Positions 15,567-24,358 of a stretch of 64,000 bases of DNA are shown here, one piece after another. The stretch is from JACVRW01 sp963819635 (lineage in GTDB: Bacteria; Actinomycetota; Thermoleophilia; Solirubrobacterales; Thermoleophilaceae), in assembly GCA_963819635.1 (NCBI GenBank), contig CAWFWX010000005.1, positions 496,001-560,000 on the forward strand. The letters run 5' to 3'. The first letter of the stretch is position 1; each line of letters starts with the position of its first letter. The position numbers were made by a program, and so were the translations under genes. The notes under the pieces are model-generated. The model saw nothing but the letters and a program-made list of their open reading frames with translations, did no database searches and was not told the DNA's origin.

Positions 15567-17324
15567 ATGAGCGAGGACAAGCTCCTGTCCGTGAACGTCG
15601 GCATGCCGAGGGACGTGCCTTGGCAGGGGAAGACGGTCTTCACGGGCGTCTACAAGGAGCCGGCCGCAGGCCCTTGCCGCGTGCGCAAGCTGAACCTCGA
15701 CGGCGACGGGCAGGGCGATCTGGCCGGGCACGGCGGCGAGGAGCGGGCCGTGTTCGTCTACCAGATCGAGTCCTACCGGTACTGGGAACGAGAGCTCGGC
15801 CGGAACGACTTCGTGGAGGGGGGACAGTTCGGCGAGAACTTCACGATCGAGGGACTCGCCGACGACGAGGTCTGCATCGGCGACCGCTACGAGATCGGCA
15901 GCGCCGTCTTCGAGGTCACCCAGCCCCGTGTGACGTGCTACCGCGTCGGGATCCGGATGAACGACCCGCGGATTCCCGCCCTGCTCGTGTCACACCGGCG
16001 TCCCGGCTTCTACTTCCGCGTGCTCGAGGAGGGCGAGGTGGAGGCGGGGGACGAGATCGTCAAGGTCGCCACCGGGCCGGAGCAGATGACGGTGGCCGAG
16101 GTCAGCGGGCTCCTCTATCTCCCCAGCCATCCGCGCCAGCAGCTGCTCCGCGTGCTCCGAATCCCCGCCCTCAGCCCGGGCTGGCAAGCCTCGTTTCAAG
16201 CCCTGCTCGACGGAGAGCCCGGCGGCGGGAACGCCGGCCTGATCGCGGCCAGCCCGCCCCCGGCGTGGGCCGGCTTCCGCCGGCTGGCCGTCGCCGGGAT
16301 CGCGCATGAATGCGAGTCCGTGATCTCTGTCCGCCTCCAGGATCCGGACGGGGCAGCGCTCCCCGCCGCTCGCCCCGGCCAGTACCTCACGCTCCGCATC
16401 CAGGCCGAGGAGGGGCAGAGGTCGCTGCTTCGCAACTACTCGCTCTCGGGACCGCCCGACGCGGGCTACTACCGGATCACCGTGAAGCGCGAACACGACG
16501 GCGCCGCCAGCGGGTACCTGCATACCCGGTTGTCCGTCGGCGACCAGCTCGACGTCGCGGCACCACGCGGCACCTTCATCCTCGACAAGACTCACGCCCC
16601 CGTGCTGCTGATCAGCGCCGGCATCGGTGCCACCCCGGTCCTCGCCATGCTGCAGGCGCTGGCGAAGGAGCATTCCGATCGGGAGATCTGGTGGCTGCAC
16701 GGCGCACGCAGCAGGCGGGATCACTCGTTCGCCGCGGAGGCCCGGACTCTCCTCACCTCGCTCCCCAGCGTGCACGCCCACGTGTACTACAGCCGCCCCG
16801 CTCCGGACGACCGCGAAGGCGTCGACTTCGACCGTGCGGGTCGGCTGAGCGCGTCGTTGCTCGCCGAGCTCGAGCCGCCGCGCGATGCCGAGGCATACCT
16901 CTGTGGCCCGACGCCGTTCATGGACGAGATCAGCGCCGGTCTTGCGGCGATGGGTGTCGACGCCGCACACATACACACCGAGCCGTTCGGGCCGGCTCCG
17001 GGTCTGACGCCCGGAATCGCCGCGACACCGGCGCGGACGCCGCACCCACCTCCGGGGAGTCCCGGACACGGCCCGAAGATCGAGTTCGCCCGGAGCAACC
17101 TCGCCATCCCGTGGAGCAGCGACTACACCAGCCTGCTCGAATTCGCCGAAGCCTGCGACGTGCCGGTCCGATGGTCGTGCCGTACCGGCGTCTGCCACAA
17201 CTGCGAGAGCACCCTCATCGCCGGCGACGTCGACTACAGCCCCGACCCGGTCGAACCCCCCGCCGACGGAAGCGTGCTCATCTGCTGCTCACAGCCGCAC
17301 GACGACGTGGTGCTCGACCTGTGA
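15567..17324 (+). CDS. MOSC domain - ferredoxin reductase - [2Fe-2S] fusion protein
   Basis: A 585-residue protein. Residues ~1-205 form a MOSC/YiiM-like domain with a conserved Cys in the QPRVTCYRVGIRM segment. Residues ~230-490 form a ferredoxin-NADP reductase unit with RNYSLSGPP (FAD), LLISAGIGATPVL (NAD(P)H) and the terminal EAYLCGPTPFM motif. Residues ~505-585 form a plant-type ferredoxin with C-RTGV-C-HN-C spacing and a last Cys in LICC. The protein could pass electrons from NAD(P)H through FAD and Fe-S to a molybdenum-cofactor-related or persulfide site on the MOSC domain. This fused order is known in bacteria, including YiiM-like reductases of N-hydroxylated compounds; the substrate here is unknown. 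Confidence 0.9.
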   Translation: MSEDKLLSVNVGMPRDVPWQGKTVFTGVYKEPAAGPCRVRKLNLDGDGQGDLAGHGGEERAVFVYQIESYRYWERELGRNDFVEGGQFGENFTIEGLADDEVCIGDRYEIGSAVFEVTQPRVTCYRVGIRMNDPRIPALLVSHRRPGFYFRVLEEGEVEAGDEIVKVATGPEQMTVAEVSGLLYLPSHPRQQLLRVLRIPALSPGWQASFQALLDGEPGGGNAGLIAASPPPAWAGFRRLAVAGIAHECESVISVRLQDPDGAALPAARPGQYLTLRIQAEEGQRSLLRNYSLSGPPDAGYYRITVKREHDGAASGYLHTRLSVGDQLDVAAPRGTFILDKTHAPVLLISAGIGATPVLAMLQALAKEHSDREIWWLHGARSRRDHSFAAEARTLLTSLPSVHAHVYYSRPAPDDREGVDFDRAGRLSASLLAELEPPRDAEAYLCGPTPFMDEISAGLAAMGVDAAHIHTEPFGPAPGLTPGIAATPARTPHPPPGSPGHGPKIEFARSNLAIPWSSDYTSLLEFAEACDVPVRWSCRTGVCHNCESTLIAGDVDYSPDPVEPPADGSVLICCSQPHDDVVLDL

Positions 17325-17351
17325 CTGGCAGCGGCCGCGACACCACGCGTC

Positions 17352-17564
17352 ATGTTCGATCACATCCGTTCAGCCGACCGGGGCGTACTGCTCGCTGCCA
17401 TCGGCGGGCGCTTTCGGCTCGCCCTAGCCTGGCTCGCGGCCGGTGCCCTGACCGGCGCCCTGCTACCCGTCCTGGGCCTGGCCATGCTCGTCGCGTTCAA
17501 CGCCTTTTACTGGCTCCCGATTCGAGGGGAGAGTCCGGGCGACCCTGAGGAGATCTCCACGTAG
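17352..17564 (+). CDS. Small two-helix membrane protein
   Basis: A 70-residue protein with a basic N-terminus and one long or two short hydrophobic helices (LALAWLAAGALTGALLPVLG, then LAMLVAFNAFYWLP), ending in an acidic tail. It starts 27 bp after the MOSC fusion gene; no strong ribosome-binding site is visible, so coupling to upstream translation is likely. No family is recognised. Codon use fits its neighbours. Confidence 0.5.
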   Translation: MFDHIRSADRGVLLAAIGGRFRLALAWLAAGALTGALLPVLGLAMLVAFNAFYWLPIRGESPGDPEEIST

Positions 17565-17637
17565 CCTCGCGGCATGATTGCGGTCTGCGGTGGCATACTC
17601 CGTTCCGTTCCGTAGGGCAGCGGACCGGGGAGGATCC

Positions 17638-20276
17638 ATGGGAGGACACCGAGGCCGCATCGTGGTTGGGCTCGCCGTGATCGCGTGCGCCGCCGCGGCG
17701 GTTGTGCCGTTCGCGAGCGCGGAGCACCGGTCCGACCGGCAGCCCGTCGTGGGCAAGCCGAAGCACGGCGCGCACGGGTGCGCGCAGATCCCCAGGTCGC
17801 TCCGGCCGCTCTCCGACTGGCCGCGCGTCGAGAGCCGCGTGCAGGACTCCAAGCAGGTGGAGAGCAGGGTGCGAAAGCTGCTCTCGGGCATGACGCTCGA
17901 GGAGAAGGTCGGCCAGATGACGCAGCCGGAGATCACCTCGATCACCCCGGCGGAAGTCGGGCAGTACCACATCGGCTCGGTGCTCAACGGTGGCGGCGCG
18001 TGGCCCGGCGCGAACAAGCACGCCTCCCAGGCCGACTGGCTCGCGCTCGCCGACGCCTACTGGAAGGCCTCGATCGACGACCAGGGCATCCCGGTGATCT
18101 GGGGCATCGACGCCGTCCACGGCAACAGCAACATCTACGCCGCGACGCTCTTCCCGCACAACATCGGCCTGGGCGCCGCGCACGACCCCTGCCTCGTCCG
18201 CGACGTGCAGGAGGCGACGGCCGAGCAGGTCCGCTCGACCGGCCAGGACTGGGCGTTCGCGCCGACGCTGGCCGTCGTGCGCGACGACCGCTGGGGCCGT
18301 ACCTACGAGGGCTTCTCCGAGGACCCGCGGATCACGCGCGCCTACGGCTACGAGGCGATGAAGGGCCTGCAGGACACCGACCGCCGCGGCATCGGGGACG
18401 ACGGCGTGATCGGCACCGCCAAGCACTTCATCGGCGATGGTGGCACCGAGGGTGGCAAGGACCAGGGCGTCAACCCCTCCTCCGAGGCCGAGATGATCAA
18501 CCTCCACGGCCAGGGCTATTACGGCGCGCTCGCCGCCGGCGCTCAGTCCGTGATGATCTCGTTCAACTCGTGGACGAACGAGGCGCTCGGGATCACCGAG
18601 GGCAAGCTGCACGGCTCCCACAAGGCGATCACCGAGATCCTCAAGGGCAAGCTGGGCTTCGATGGCCTCGTGGTCTCCGACTGGAACGGGATCGGCCAGG
18701 TCGCGGGCTGCACGAACGCGAGCTGCCCGCAGGCCGTCAACGCCGGCCTGGACATCGTGATGGTCCCGCAGGATTGGAAGGCGTTCATCGCCAACACCGT
18801 CGCCCAGGTCCAGAGCGGCCAGATCCCGATGGCGCGGATCGACGACGCGGTCACCCGCATCCTGCGCGTGAAGCTTCGCGCCGGGCTGTTCGAGCAGCCC
18901 CGGCCGTCCGAGCGCGAGCACGCCGGCGATCCGGATGCGCTCGACCACGCCGCGCTGGCGCGCAAGGCGGTGCGGGAGTCGCTCGTGCTGCTCAAGAACG
19001 AGGGCAAGCTGCTCCCACTCAAGTCCAGCGCGAAGGTGCTCGTGGTCGGTAAGAGCGCCGATTCCCTGCCGAACCAGACCGGCGGCTGGTCGCTGACCTG
19101 GCAGGGCACTGGCAACTCGAACGCCGACTTCCCGAACGGAACCACGATCTTCGCGGGCCTGCGCGCGGCGCTGGGCGCGGCGAACGTCACGTTCGACGAG
19201 GACGGCGAGGGGGTCGACCCGTCGCAGTACGACGCGGTGGTCGCGGTGATTGGCGAGACCCCGTATGCGGAGGGCGTCGGCGACATCGGCCGCCGCTCGC
19301 TCGAGGCTGCGCAGCTGTACCCGGGCGACCTCGCGACGCTCGACCGAGTGAGCGGCAAGGGCGCGCCCGTGGCGACCGTGTTCGTGTCAGGCCGCCCGCT
19401 CTACGTCAACAAGGAACTCAACCGCTCCGACGCCTTCGTGGCGGCCTGGCTGCCCGGCACCGAGGGCCAGGGCGTGGCCGACCTGCTGGTCAAGGGTCCG
19501 GCGGACGGGCGCCGGCTTCACCGGCAAGCTCTCCTACAGCTGGCCCGGCGCGCCGTGCCAGACGCCGCTCAATGTCGGCGACGAGCGACTACGCGCCGCT
19601 GTTCCCCTACGGCTACGGCCTCCGCAACTGGCAGACCGGGAACGTCGGGACCCTGCCGGAGGAGTCCAAGCCGCGCTGCGTCGACTCGGGCGGGGGCGGG
19701 ACCGCCACCGAGGACCTGGTCCTGTTCGATCGCGTCGATCAGGACCCGTACAAGTCCTACATCGGCTCGCCGTTCAACTGGGGCGGCTCGGAGCTCGGCA
19801 ACGACCCGAGCGCCGTGATCACGCACCCGGGCTACGTCACGGCGCGCACCTCGGACGTGAACGTGCAGCAGGACGCCCGGAAGATCACGTGGGAGTCGAT
19901 CGGCCAGTTCTACCTGCAGTCGCCGGAGGCCGACCTGCGTCCGTACCTCAACGCCAACAGCGCGCTCGAGTTCGACACGATCGTGTCGCAGGCGTCCCAG
20001 GGCCCGTTCGTGACCCTGAGCATGCACTGCACCTACCCGTGCCGCGTCGACGTCCCGGGCAAGGCGCTGTTCGACGGCCTGGCGGGCCAGGGCAAGCAGC
20101 ACGTCAAGATCCCGCTGAGCTGCTTCGACGCGCCGGGCACGCTCGAGTGGGACCACGTCAACACGCCGTTCCTCGTCTACACGGAGGCCCCGTTCGAGGC
20201 GGCCTTCGCGAACGTCAGGCTCGTGCCCGGAGCCGGGGACGACGCGGACGCCATCGCGTGCAGCGCACTGATGTGA
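17638..20276 (+). CDS. Exported GH3 beta-glucosidase with ExoP-like C-terminal domain, two frame slips
   Basis: From ATG 17638 (GGGGAGGAT ribosome-binding site) the protein has a signal peptide, then a GH3 barrel with KHFIGDGGTEGGKDQG and the nucleophile Asp348 in VVSDWNG. A second alpha/beta sandwich domain and a C-terminal beta-rich domain (the HPGYVTARTSDVNVQQDARK region) like that of ExoP-type glucan glucohydrolases follow. The family hydrolyses beta-1,4 or beta-1,3 glucosides outside the cell. The frame breaks twice by +1: near 19507-19509 (an extra G before GFTGKLSYSWPG) and near 19581-19587 (before DYAPLFPYGYGL). Both sides of each slip match the family, giving about 878 residues when corrected. 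This is probably sequence error, less likely a recent pseudogene. Confidence 0.85.
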
Positions 20277-20705
20277 ATGGCTGACAGGAAACCCGCAAAG
20301 AAGGGATTCACGGCCGAGGAACGGGCCGCGATGAGGGAGCGCGCCCGGGAGCTGAAGACGGCCGGGGACAAGGCGGCCGGGGAACGCGACCTGCTCGCGA
20401 AGATCGCCGAGATGCCGAAATCGGATCGCGTCATGGCCGAGCGGCTTCACGCCATCGTCAAGGCCACCGCGCCGGATCTCGCGGCGAGAACCTGGTACGG
20501 CATGCCCGCGTATGCCAAGGACGGCAAGGTCGTCTGCTTCTTCCAGAGCGCGCAGAAGTTCAAGTCGAGGTACGCGACGCTCGGCTTCAGCGACAGGGCG
20601 AACCTCGACAAAGACGCCATGTGGCCGACCTCCTTCGCGCTGAAGGAGCTGACCGCCGCCCAAGAGAAGAAGATCCGCGCGCTGGTGAAGAAAGCCGTGA
20701 GCTAA
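20277..20705 (+). CDS. DUF1801 / YdhG-like protein
   Basis: A 142-residue protein whose ATG directly follows the TGA of the GH3 gene, with no obvious ribosome-binding site, so translation is probably coupled. A charged N-terminal helix is followed by the DUF1801 core: RLHAIVKATAPDLAARTWYG, MPAYAKDGKVVCFFQS and YATLGFSD. The fold is that of the frataxin-like YdhG group. Some members are described as iron chaperone-like, but no metal ligands are certain here. Function is unknown. Confidence 0.75.
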   Translation: MADRKPAKKGFTAEERAAMRERARELKTAGDKAAGERDLLAKIAEMPKSDRVMAERLHAIVKATAPDLAARTWYGMPAYAKDGKVVCFFQSAQKFKSRYATLGFSDRANLDKDAMWPTSFALKELTAAQEKKIRALVKKAVS

Positions 20706-20724
20706 GAACCGAGCCGGCGGCCAC

Positions 20725-21645
20725 GTGTCGAACGTCGAGACGGTCCACATCGAGGCTCCTGGTGGGGATGGGCTGCGGGCGGCCTTCGCCCCCGCGGCCA
20801 ACATGGTGCTTCATTCGCTGACCCTCGGCGATCGAGAGCTCTTGGCGGAGCGGAACGGGTTGGAGGGCTACATCGAGCGCGGCTCCACAATGGGCGTGCC
20901 GCTCCTCCATCCGTGGGCGAACCGTCTCGGCGGGCTCACCTACAGCGCGGCGGGCAGAGACGTCGCGTTGAACGCGGACTCGGGGCTCTTCAAGCGAGAT
21001 CCCGGCGGGCTCCCGATCCACGGCGCCTGGCCGACGCTGCTGCGGTGGGATGTCCTCGAGACGGAGCGCGATGACACGACCGCGTCGCTCCTGGCGCGGC
21101 TTGATTGGGCTCGGGCACACCCTGCGTTCGAGCTGTTCCCCTTCCCTCACCGACTCGAATTCCGCGCGCGGGCCGCCACGCAGAGCATCGAGCTTGTGCT
21201 GGCGCTCGAGCCGACCGAGGACGCCCCGGTGCCGGTCTCGTTCGGGTTTCATCCATACCTGCGCATTCCGGGCGGCGATCGGCACAGCGCCGAGATGACT
21301 CTCCCCGTCCGCCGCGCACTCCTGAGCAACGACTCGATGCTGCCGACGGGAAAGACGGAGCCCTTCGAGCCCGGACCGCGCCGGCTCGGCGACACGGAGT
21401 GGGACCAGGAGCTCTCCGAGCTGGACGATCCGGCGCGGTTCGTGTTGCGAGGCGGCGAGTCGGAGATCTCGCTGACCTTCCTGCGCGGGTATCCCTTCGC
21501 CCACGTATTCGCGCCGGCCGGCAGCGACTTCGTCTGCTTCGAGCCGATGACGGCGCCCACCAACGCGCTCGTGACGGGCGCGGACCTATCCGTCGTCGCG
21601 CCGGGCGGCCGTTACGAGGCGGCCTTCGAGATCGCAGTCGGCTGA
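20725..21645 (+). CDS. Aldose 1-epimerase-like protein
   Basis: A 306-residue protein from GTG 20725. It contains the family residues: Asn/Arg in HPWANRLGG, His in LPIHGAWP, the central GFHPYLRIPG with the proton-donor-like His, and Glu in FVCFEPMTAPTNAL. The enzyme interconverts alpha- and beta-anomers of hexoses or of a sugar phosphate. It follows the beta-glucosidase and the DUF1801 gene by 19 bp, so use on released sugars is plausible. It is cytoplasmic with no signal peptide. Confidence 0.88.
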   Translation: MSNVETVHIEAPGGDGLRAAFAPAANMVLHSLTLGDRELLAERNGLEGYIERGSTMGVPLLHPWANRLGGLTYSAAGRDVALNADSGLFKRDPGGLPIHGAWPTLLRWDVLETERDDTTASLLARLDWARAHPAFELFPFPHRLEFRARAATQSIELVLALEPTEDAPVPVSFGFHPYLRIPGGDRHSAEMTLPVRRALLSNDSMLPTGKTEPFEPGPRRLGDTEWDQELSELDDPARFVLRGGESEISLTFLRGYPFAHVFAPAGSDFVCFEPMTAPTNALVTGADLSVVAPGGRYEAAFEIAVG

Positions 21646-21648
21646 CGC

Positions 21649-22251
21649 CTAGGCAGCGGCTTTCACGAGCGCGCTCGTGAGCCTCGCCGCATCCGATCGC
21701 CCGATGCCGCCTTCGGATAGTGAGCGCCAGGTCGAGAAGGCGAGGGCATGGCGCAGCGCTCCTCGCATGAGCTCTCGCCTTCTGCCACGGACCTTGCGGC
21801 CGAACGTGAGGACGTCCGCGGCCTCTTCGAGGTAGACGTCCAGCGGGGCCACCGCGTCGCGGGCGAAGTCGACCGTCTCGGCGTCGCGGAGCACGGTGCT
21901 GAACATCGACTCGGTGCGCTCGTAGTAGGCGTAGAGCTCGTCGAGGGCGCGCGCGAGGCGCTGCTCGGGATCGCGAATCGCGCGCCAGCCGGCGAGATCG
22001 GGCCACGGGTTGGCGTTGAAGTAGTGGCTGGAGCAGGCCGCGAACAGGTCGGCCTCGTTCGGGAAGTGGCGGTAGAGGGTGCGGCGCTCCACGCCTGCGC
22101 GCTCGGCGACCGCGCTCATCGTCGTGCGGGACGGCCCGACGCTTCCGTGCAGCTCGATCGCCGCCTCGGTGATCCGCAGCCGCGTCGCATCCATCTGCTC
22201 GGCGCGCTTCTTCAGCTCGTACTTGCGCTTGCTCGGACTTTCGTGACTCAT
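21649..22251 (-). CDS. TetR-family transcriptional regulator
   Basis: A 200-residue protein from ATG 22251; longer in-frame starts reach into the divergent promoter and are unlikely. The N-terminal helix-turn-helix is clear (ITEAAIELHGSVGPSRTTMS, then AVAERAGVERRTLYRHFPNE). The C-terminal domain is a helical ligand-binding region with no recognisable specificity. It is divergent from the SnoaL-like gene across a 89-bp region holding a promoter and palindromes, so it very likely represses itself and that gene. Confidence 0.9.
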   Translation of the reverse strand: MSHESPSKRKYELKKRAEQMDATRLRITEAAIELHGSVGPSRTTMSAVAERAGVERRTLYRHFPNEADLFAACSSHYFNANPWPDLAGWRAIRDPEQRLARALDELYAYYERTESMFSTVLRDAETVDFARDAVAPLDVYLEEAADVLTFGRKVRGRRRELMRGALRHALAFSTWRSLSEGGIGRSDAARLTSALVKAAA

Positions 22252-22252
22252 A

Positions 22253-22319
22253 ACTGTGTCGTCAATCTTGACAGATCGCTCGATAGGAAGTACGGTCGCA
22301 TTCCGTGACACAGTACTGT
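22253..22319 (+). promoter_or_regulatory. Divergent promoter region with TetR-type operators
   Basis: On the plus strand TTGACA (22268-22273) and TACGGT (22291-22296) are 17 bp apart. A perfect 10-bp palindrome ACAGTACTGT (22310-22319) sits just after the predicted transcription start. An 8-bp inverted pair ACTGTGTC (22253-22260) and GACACAGT (22307-22314) flanks the promoter, so related half-sites lie on both sides. This suits repression of both genes by the adjacent TetR protein. Confidence 0.6.
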
Positions 22320-22340
22320 ATATCGAAAGGAGCCGCAAAG

Positions 22341-22715
22341 ATGTCCACCGCAACGCCTGAGCAGGTGCTGGAGTCGATCGTCACCGGAATCAACTCCGGC
22401 GATCTCGAGAGCCTCATGCCGCTCTACGAGAGCGACGCGGCGTTCGTGCCCGAGCCCGGGACCCTCGCTCACGGGCCCTCCGGTGTGGGTGAAGCCCTGA
22501 CCGGCTTCATCTCGATGAACGGAAAGCTCGACCTCGACGTGACCCGGGTCCTCGAGGTGGACGATCTCGCCCTCGTGGTCGGCGTCTGGTCGTTCAACGG
22601 CACAGGACCGGACGGCGAGGCGGTGCACCTGGAGGCCAGGAACGCGGATGTCCTGCGCCGCCAGAGCGACGGCAGCTGGCGCTTCGTGATCGACAACCCT
22701 TGGGGGACGGACTGA
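22341..22715 (+). CDS. SnoaL/NTF2-like (DUF4440-type) protein
   Basis: A 124-residue protein from ATG 22341 (GAAAGGAG ribosome-binding site); an upstream in-frame start at 22305 would begin inside the operator. The fold signature is the NTF2-like cone: an N-terminal helix (VLESIVTGINSGDLESLMPL), YESDAAFVPEPG, then alternating strands ending in GSWRFVIDNPWG. Members act as small-molecule isomerases or binding proteins; the ligand is unknown. Probable control by the divergent TetR repressor suggests inducible detoxification. Confidence 0.8.
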   Translation: MSTATPEQVLESIVTGINSGDLESLMPLYESDAAFVPEPGTLAHGPSGVGEALTGFISMNGKLDLDVTRVLEVDDLALVVGVWSFNGTGPDGEAVHLEARNADVLRRQSDGSWRFVIDNPWGTD

Positions 22716-22724
22716 GCCAGACAA

Positions 22725-22762
22725 GCCGCTGAGGCCCGCCGCGCCCCGCGGGCCTCAGCGGC
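22725..22762. terminator. Bidirectional hairpin terminator
   Basis: A perfect 15-bp stem, GCCGCTGAGGCCCGC (22725-22739) against its complement at 22748-22762, with an 8-nt loop, lies between convergent genes. A short GTTT follows on the plus side. The right arm covers the last codons of the minus-strand LPG-synthase-like gene. Confidence 0.75.
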
Positions 22763-23870
22763 GTTTGGCGGCGCGTGCCGCGGCGCGCTGGTCCTTCTGC
22801 TCTGCGACCTTGAGCTTGGCGTCGGCGTAGGAATGCTCCACGAGCTCCCTGCCGCCGGCCCAGCCGAACGCCCAGATCACCAGCACCACCGCGAAGGCCA
22901 CGTTCCACGCCGTGATGGCGAGCTGCTGGCCGAGCGAGTAGGCGGTGGCGGTCGTCGCGTCGGTGACGTTGCCGAGGGCGGCCACGTTGGTCGCCTGGTT
23001 CACGCCGACGCCGCCCGGCGTGACGGAGACCACGTTCGCGATGGAGTTGCCGCCCATCACCAACATCACCGTGTGGAACGTCACGGCAATCCCGTAGCCG
23101 GCCAGGAACACGGCGATCACGCCGAGCTTGGCCAGCCACGCACCGAACGACGGTAGGACGACGCGCACCAGGTACTCGCGCGGGCGCGCGAGGATCGCGC
23201 CGCCCTGTTTGGCCCTCTCGATCAGGCCGGGCAGCTTTCGCCGGAAGATGCGAACGAGGATGAGGATCAGCAGCACGGCGCCGGCGGCGATCGCGAGCAC
23301 CAGGCCGGGATGGTCGTGCAGCAGCTTGAACTGCCGCTCGAACGTGCCCGGCACGGACGCGAACAGGTACACGTAGACGAACGCGCCGGCGGCCGTGAAG
23401 AAGATCTTCTGCACCAGCATGCCCCCGAGGACCCCTGGCAGGTTGGCGCGGGGGATGATCGCGATGAACATCAGCAGCATCACGAAGGTCCCGATGTTGG
23501 CCGGCAGGAAGCCGTTCAGCGCGACTCCGGTTGCGTATGCGGCGAGCACCTGTAGGTACGGCGCCGGTGCGTCCGGATAGCCCGCGCGCAGGATGAAGTA
23601 CCACCCGAGCGCGGTGAGTGTCGTCTGGATTGTCTGAAGCGACCAGCCGGCCACGAGGTAGCCGAACCCGATGCCCGCGAGCGCGTCCCACAGGCTCTCG
23701 AACCAGCCGGTCACGTCGACGCCGAACAGCCCCAGCACGGCGACCGCCGCCGCGATCCCCGCCAGCCACGCCAGCACCTTGACGAGGCGGCGCCCCCGCG
23801 ACGGGTCCCCGACCGGCAACCAGGGCAGACGACGCGGCTGCGGCGCGTCCGGCTGCTCGGCGGTCACCAT
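22755..23870 (-). CDS. Lysylphosphatidylglycerol-synthase-TM-like (UPF0104) membrane protein
   Basis: A 371-residue protein from ATG 23870, with about eight transmembrane helices and a basic Ala/Arg/Lys-rich C-terminal tail. Family cues are AAYATGVALNGFLPANIGT in the middle and the SVTPGGVGVNQATNVAALG motif toward the end. These occur in the flippase-like membrane half of MprF and in stand-alone UPF0104 proteins. The stand-alone form has no aminoacyl-transferase domain, so a lipid-flipping or glycan-related role is the usual proposal. An in-frame extension to 23933 lacks support. Confidence 0.83.
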   Translation of the reverse strand: MVTAEQPDAPQPRRLPWLPVGDPSRGRRLVKVLAWLAGIAAAVAVLGLFGVDVTGWFESLWDALAGIGFGYLVAGWSLQTIQTTLTALGWYFILRAGYPDAPAPYLQVLAAYATGVALNGFLPANIGTFVMLLMFIAIIPRANLPGVLGGMLVQKIFFTAAGAFVYVYLFASVPGTFERQFKLLHDHPGLVLAIAAGAVLLILILVRIFRRKLPGLIERAKQGGAILARPREYLVRVVLPSFGAWLAKLGVIAVFLAGYGIAVTFHTVMLVMGGNSIANVVSVTPGGVGVNQATNVAALGNVTDATTATAYSLGQQLAITAWNVAFAVVLVIWAFGWAGGRELVEHSYADAKLKVAEQKDQRAAARAAKRR

Positions 23871-23955
23871 GCCCAGACGGTCGCATCGGCGGTGGACGTC
23901 CAGATCGAAGGCTGCCGCGCGGTGGTACGCCACTGTGCCGTGGTTAGATCAGCAC

Positions 23956-24345
23956 ATGACGGAGCCAGACCGCCCGGCCGAGGCGCCACCGCCGCTGGCA
24001 TCGCTGGCGACCGACGTCGTGCAGCGCACGTCGATGGCGGCGGAGCGCACGTGGCTCGCCTGGTGGCGGACCGCACTGGCCGCGACCGTCGGCGCGCTGG
24101 GCGTGGGGCGCCTGGCGCCCGAGCTGCTCCACGTGGCTTCATGGCCCTACGTCGTGCTGGGCACCGGTTACGCGGGCCTGGCGGTCGGCCTGCTCCTGAC
24201 CGGCGCTCACCGCCAGCGTGAGCTCCATCGGGCGCTCGAGAGCGACACGCCCACGCCGCTGAGCTTCGGGTTGGTGGGCGTGTTCACCCTCGGCGGCGTC
24301 CTGCTCGCGCTCACCACGATCGTGCTGGTCGTCGCCCAGACGTAA
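23956..24345 (+). CDS. DUF202 (YidH-like) membrane protein
   Basis: A 129-residue protein from ATG 23956. The motif MAAERTWLAWWRTALA at the start of the first helix is diagnostic of DUF202. Two further helices follow (WPYVVLGTGYAGLAVGLLLT and the C-terminal FTLGGVLLALTTIVLVVAQT). It is a three-helix inner-membrane protein of unknown function. It is divergent from the UPF0104 gene and convergent with the EamA transporter. Confidence 0.83.
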   Translation: MTEPDRPAEAPPPLASLATDVVQRTSMAAERTWLAWWRTALAATVGALGVGRLAPELLHVASWPYVVLGTGYAGLAVGLLLTGAHRQRELHRALESDTPTPLSFGLVGVFTLGGVLLALTTIVLVVAQT

Positions 24346-24358
24346 CCCATGACGGTCC

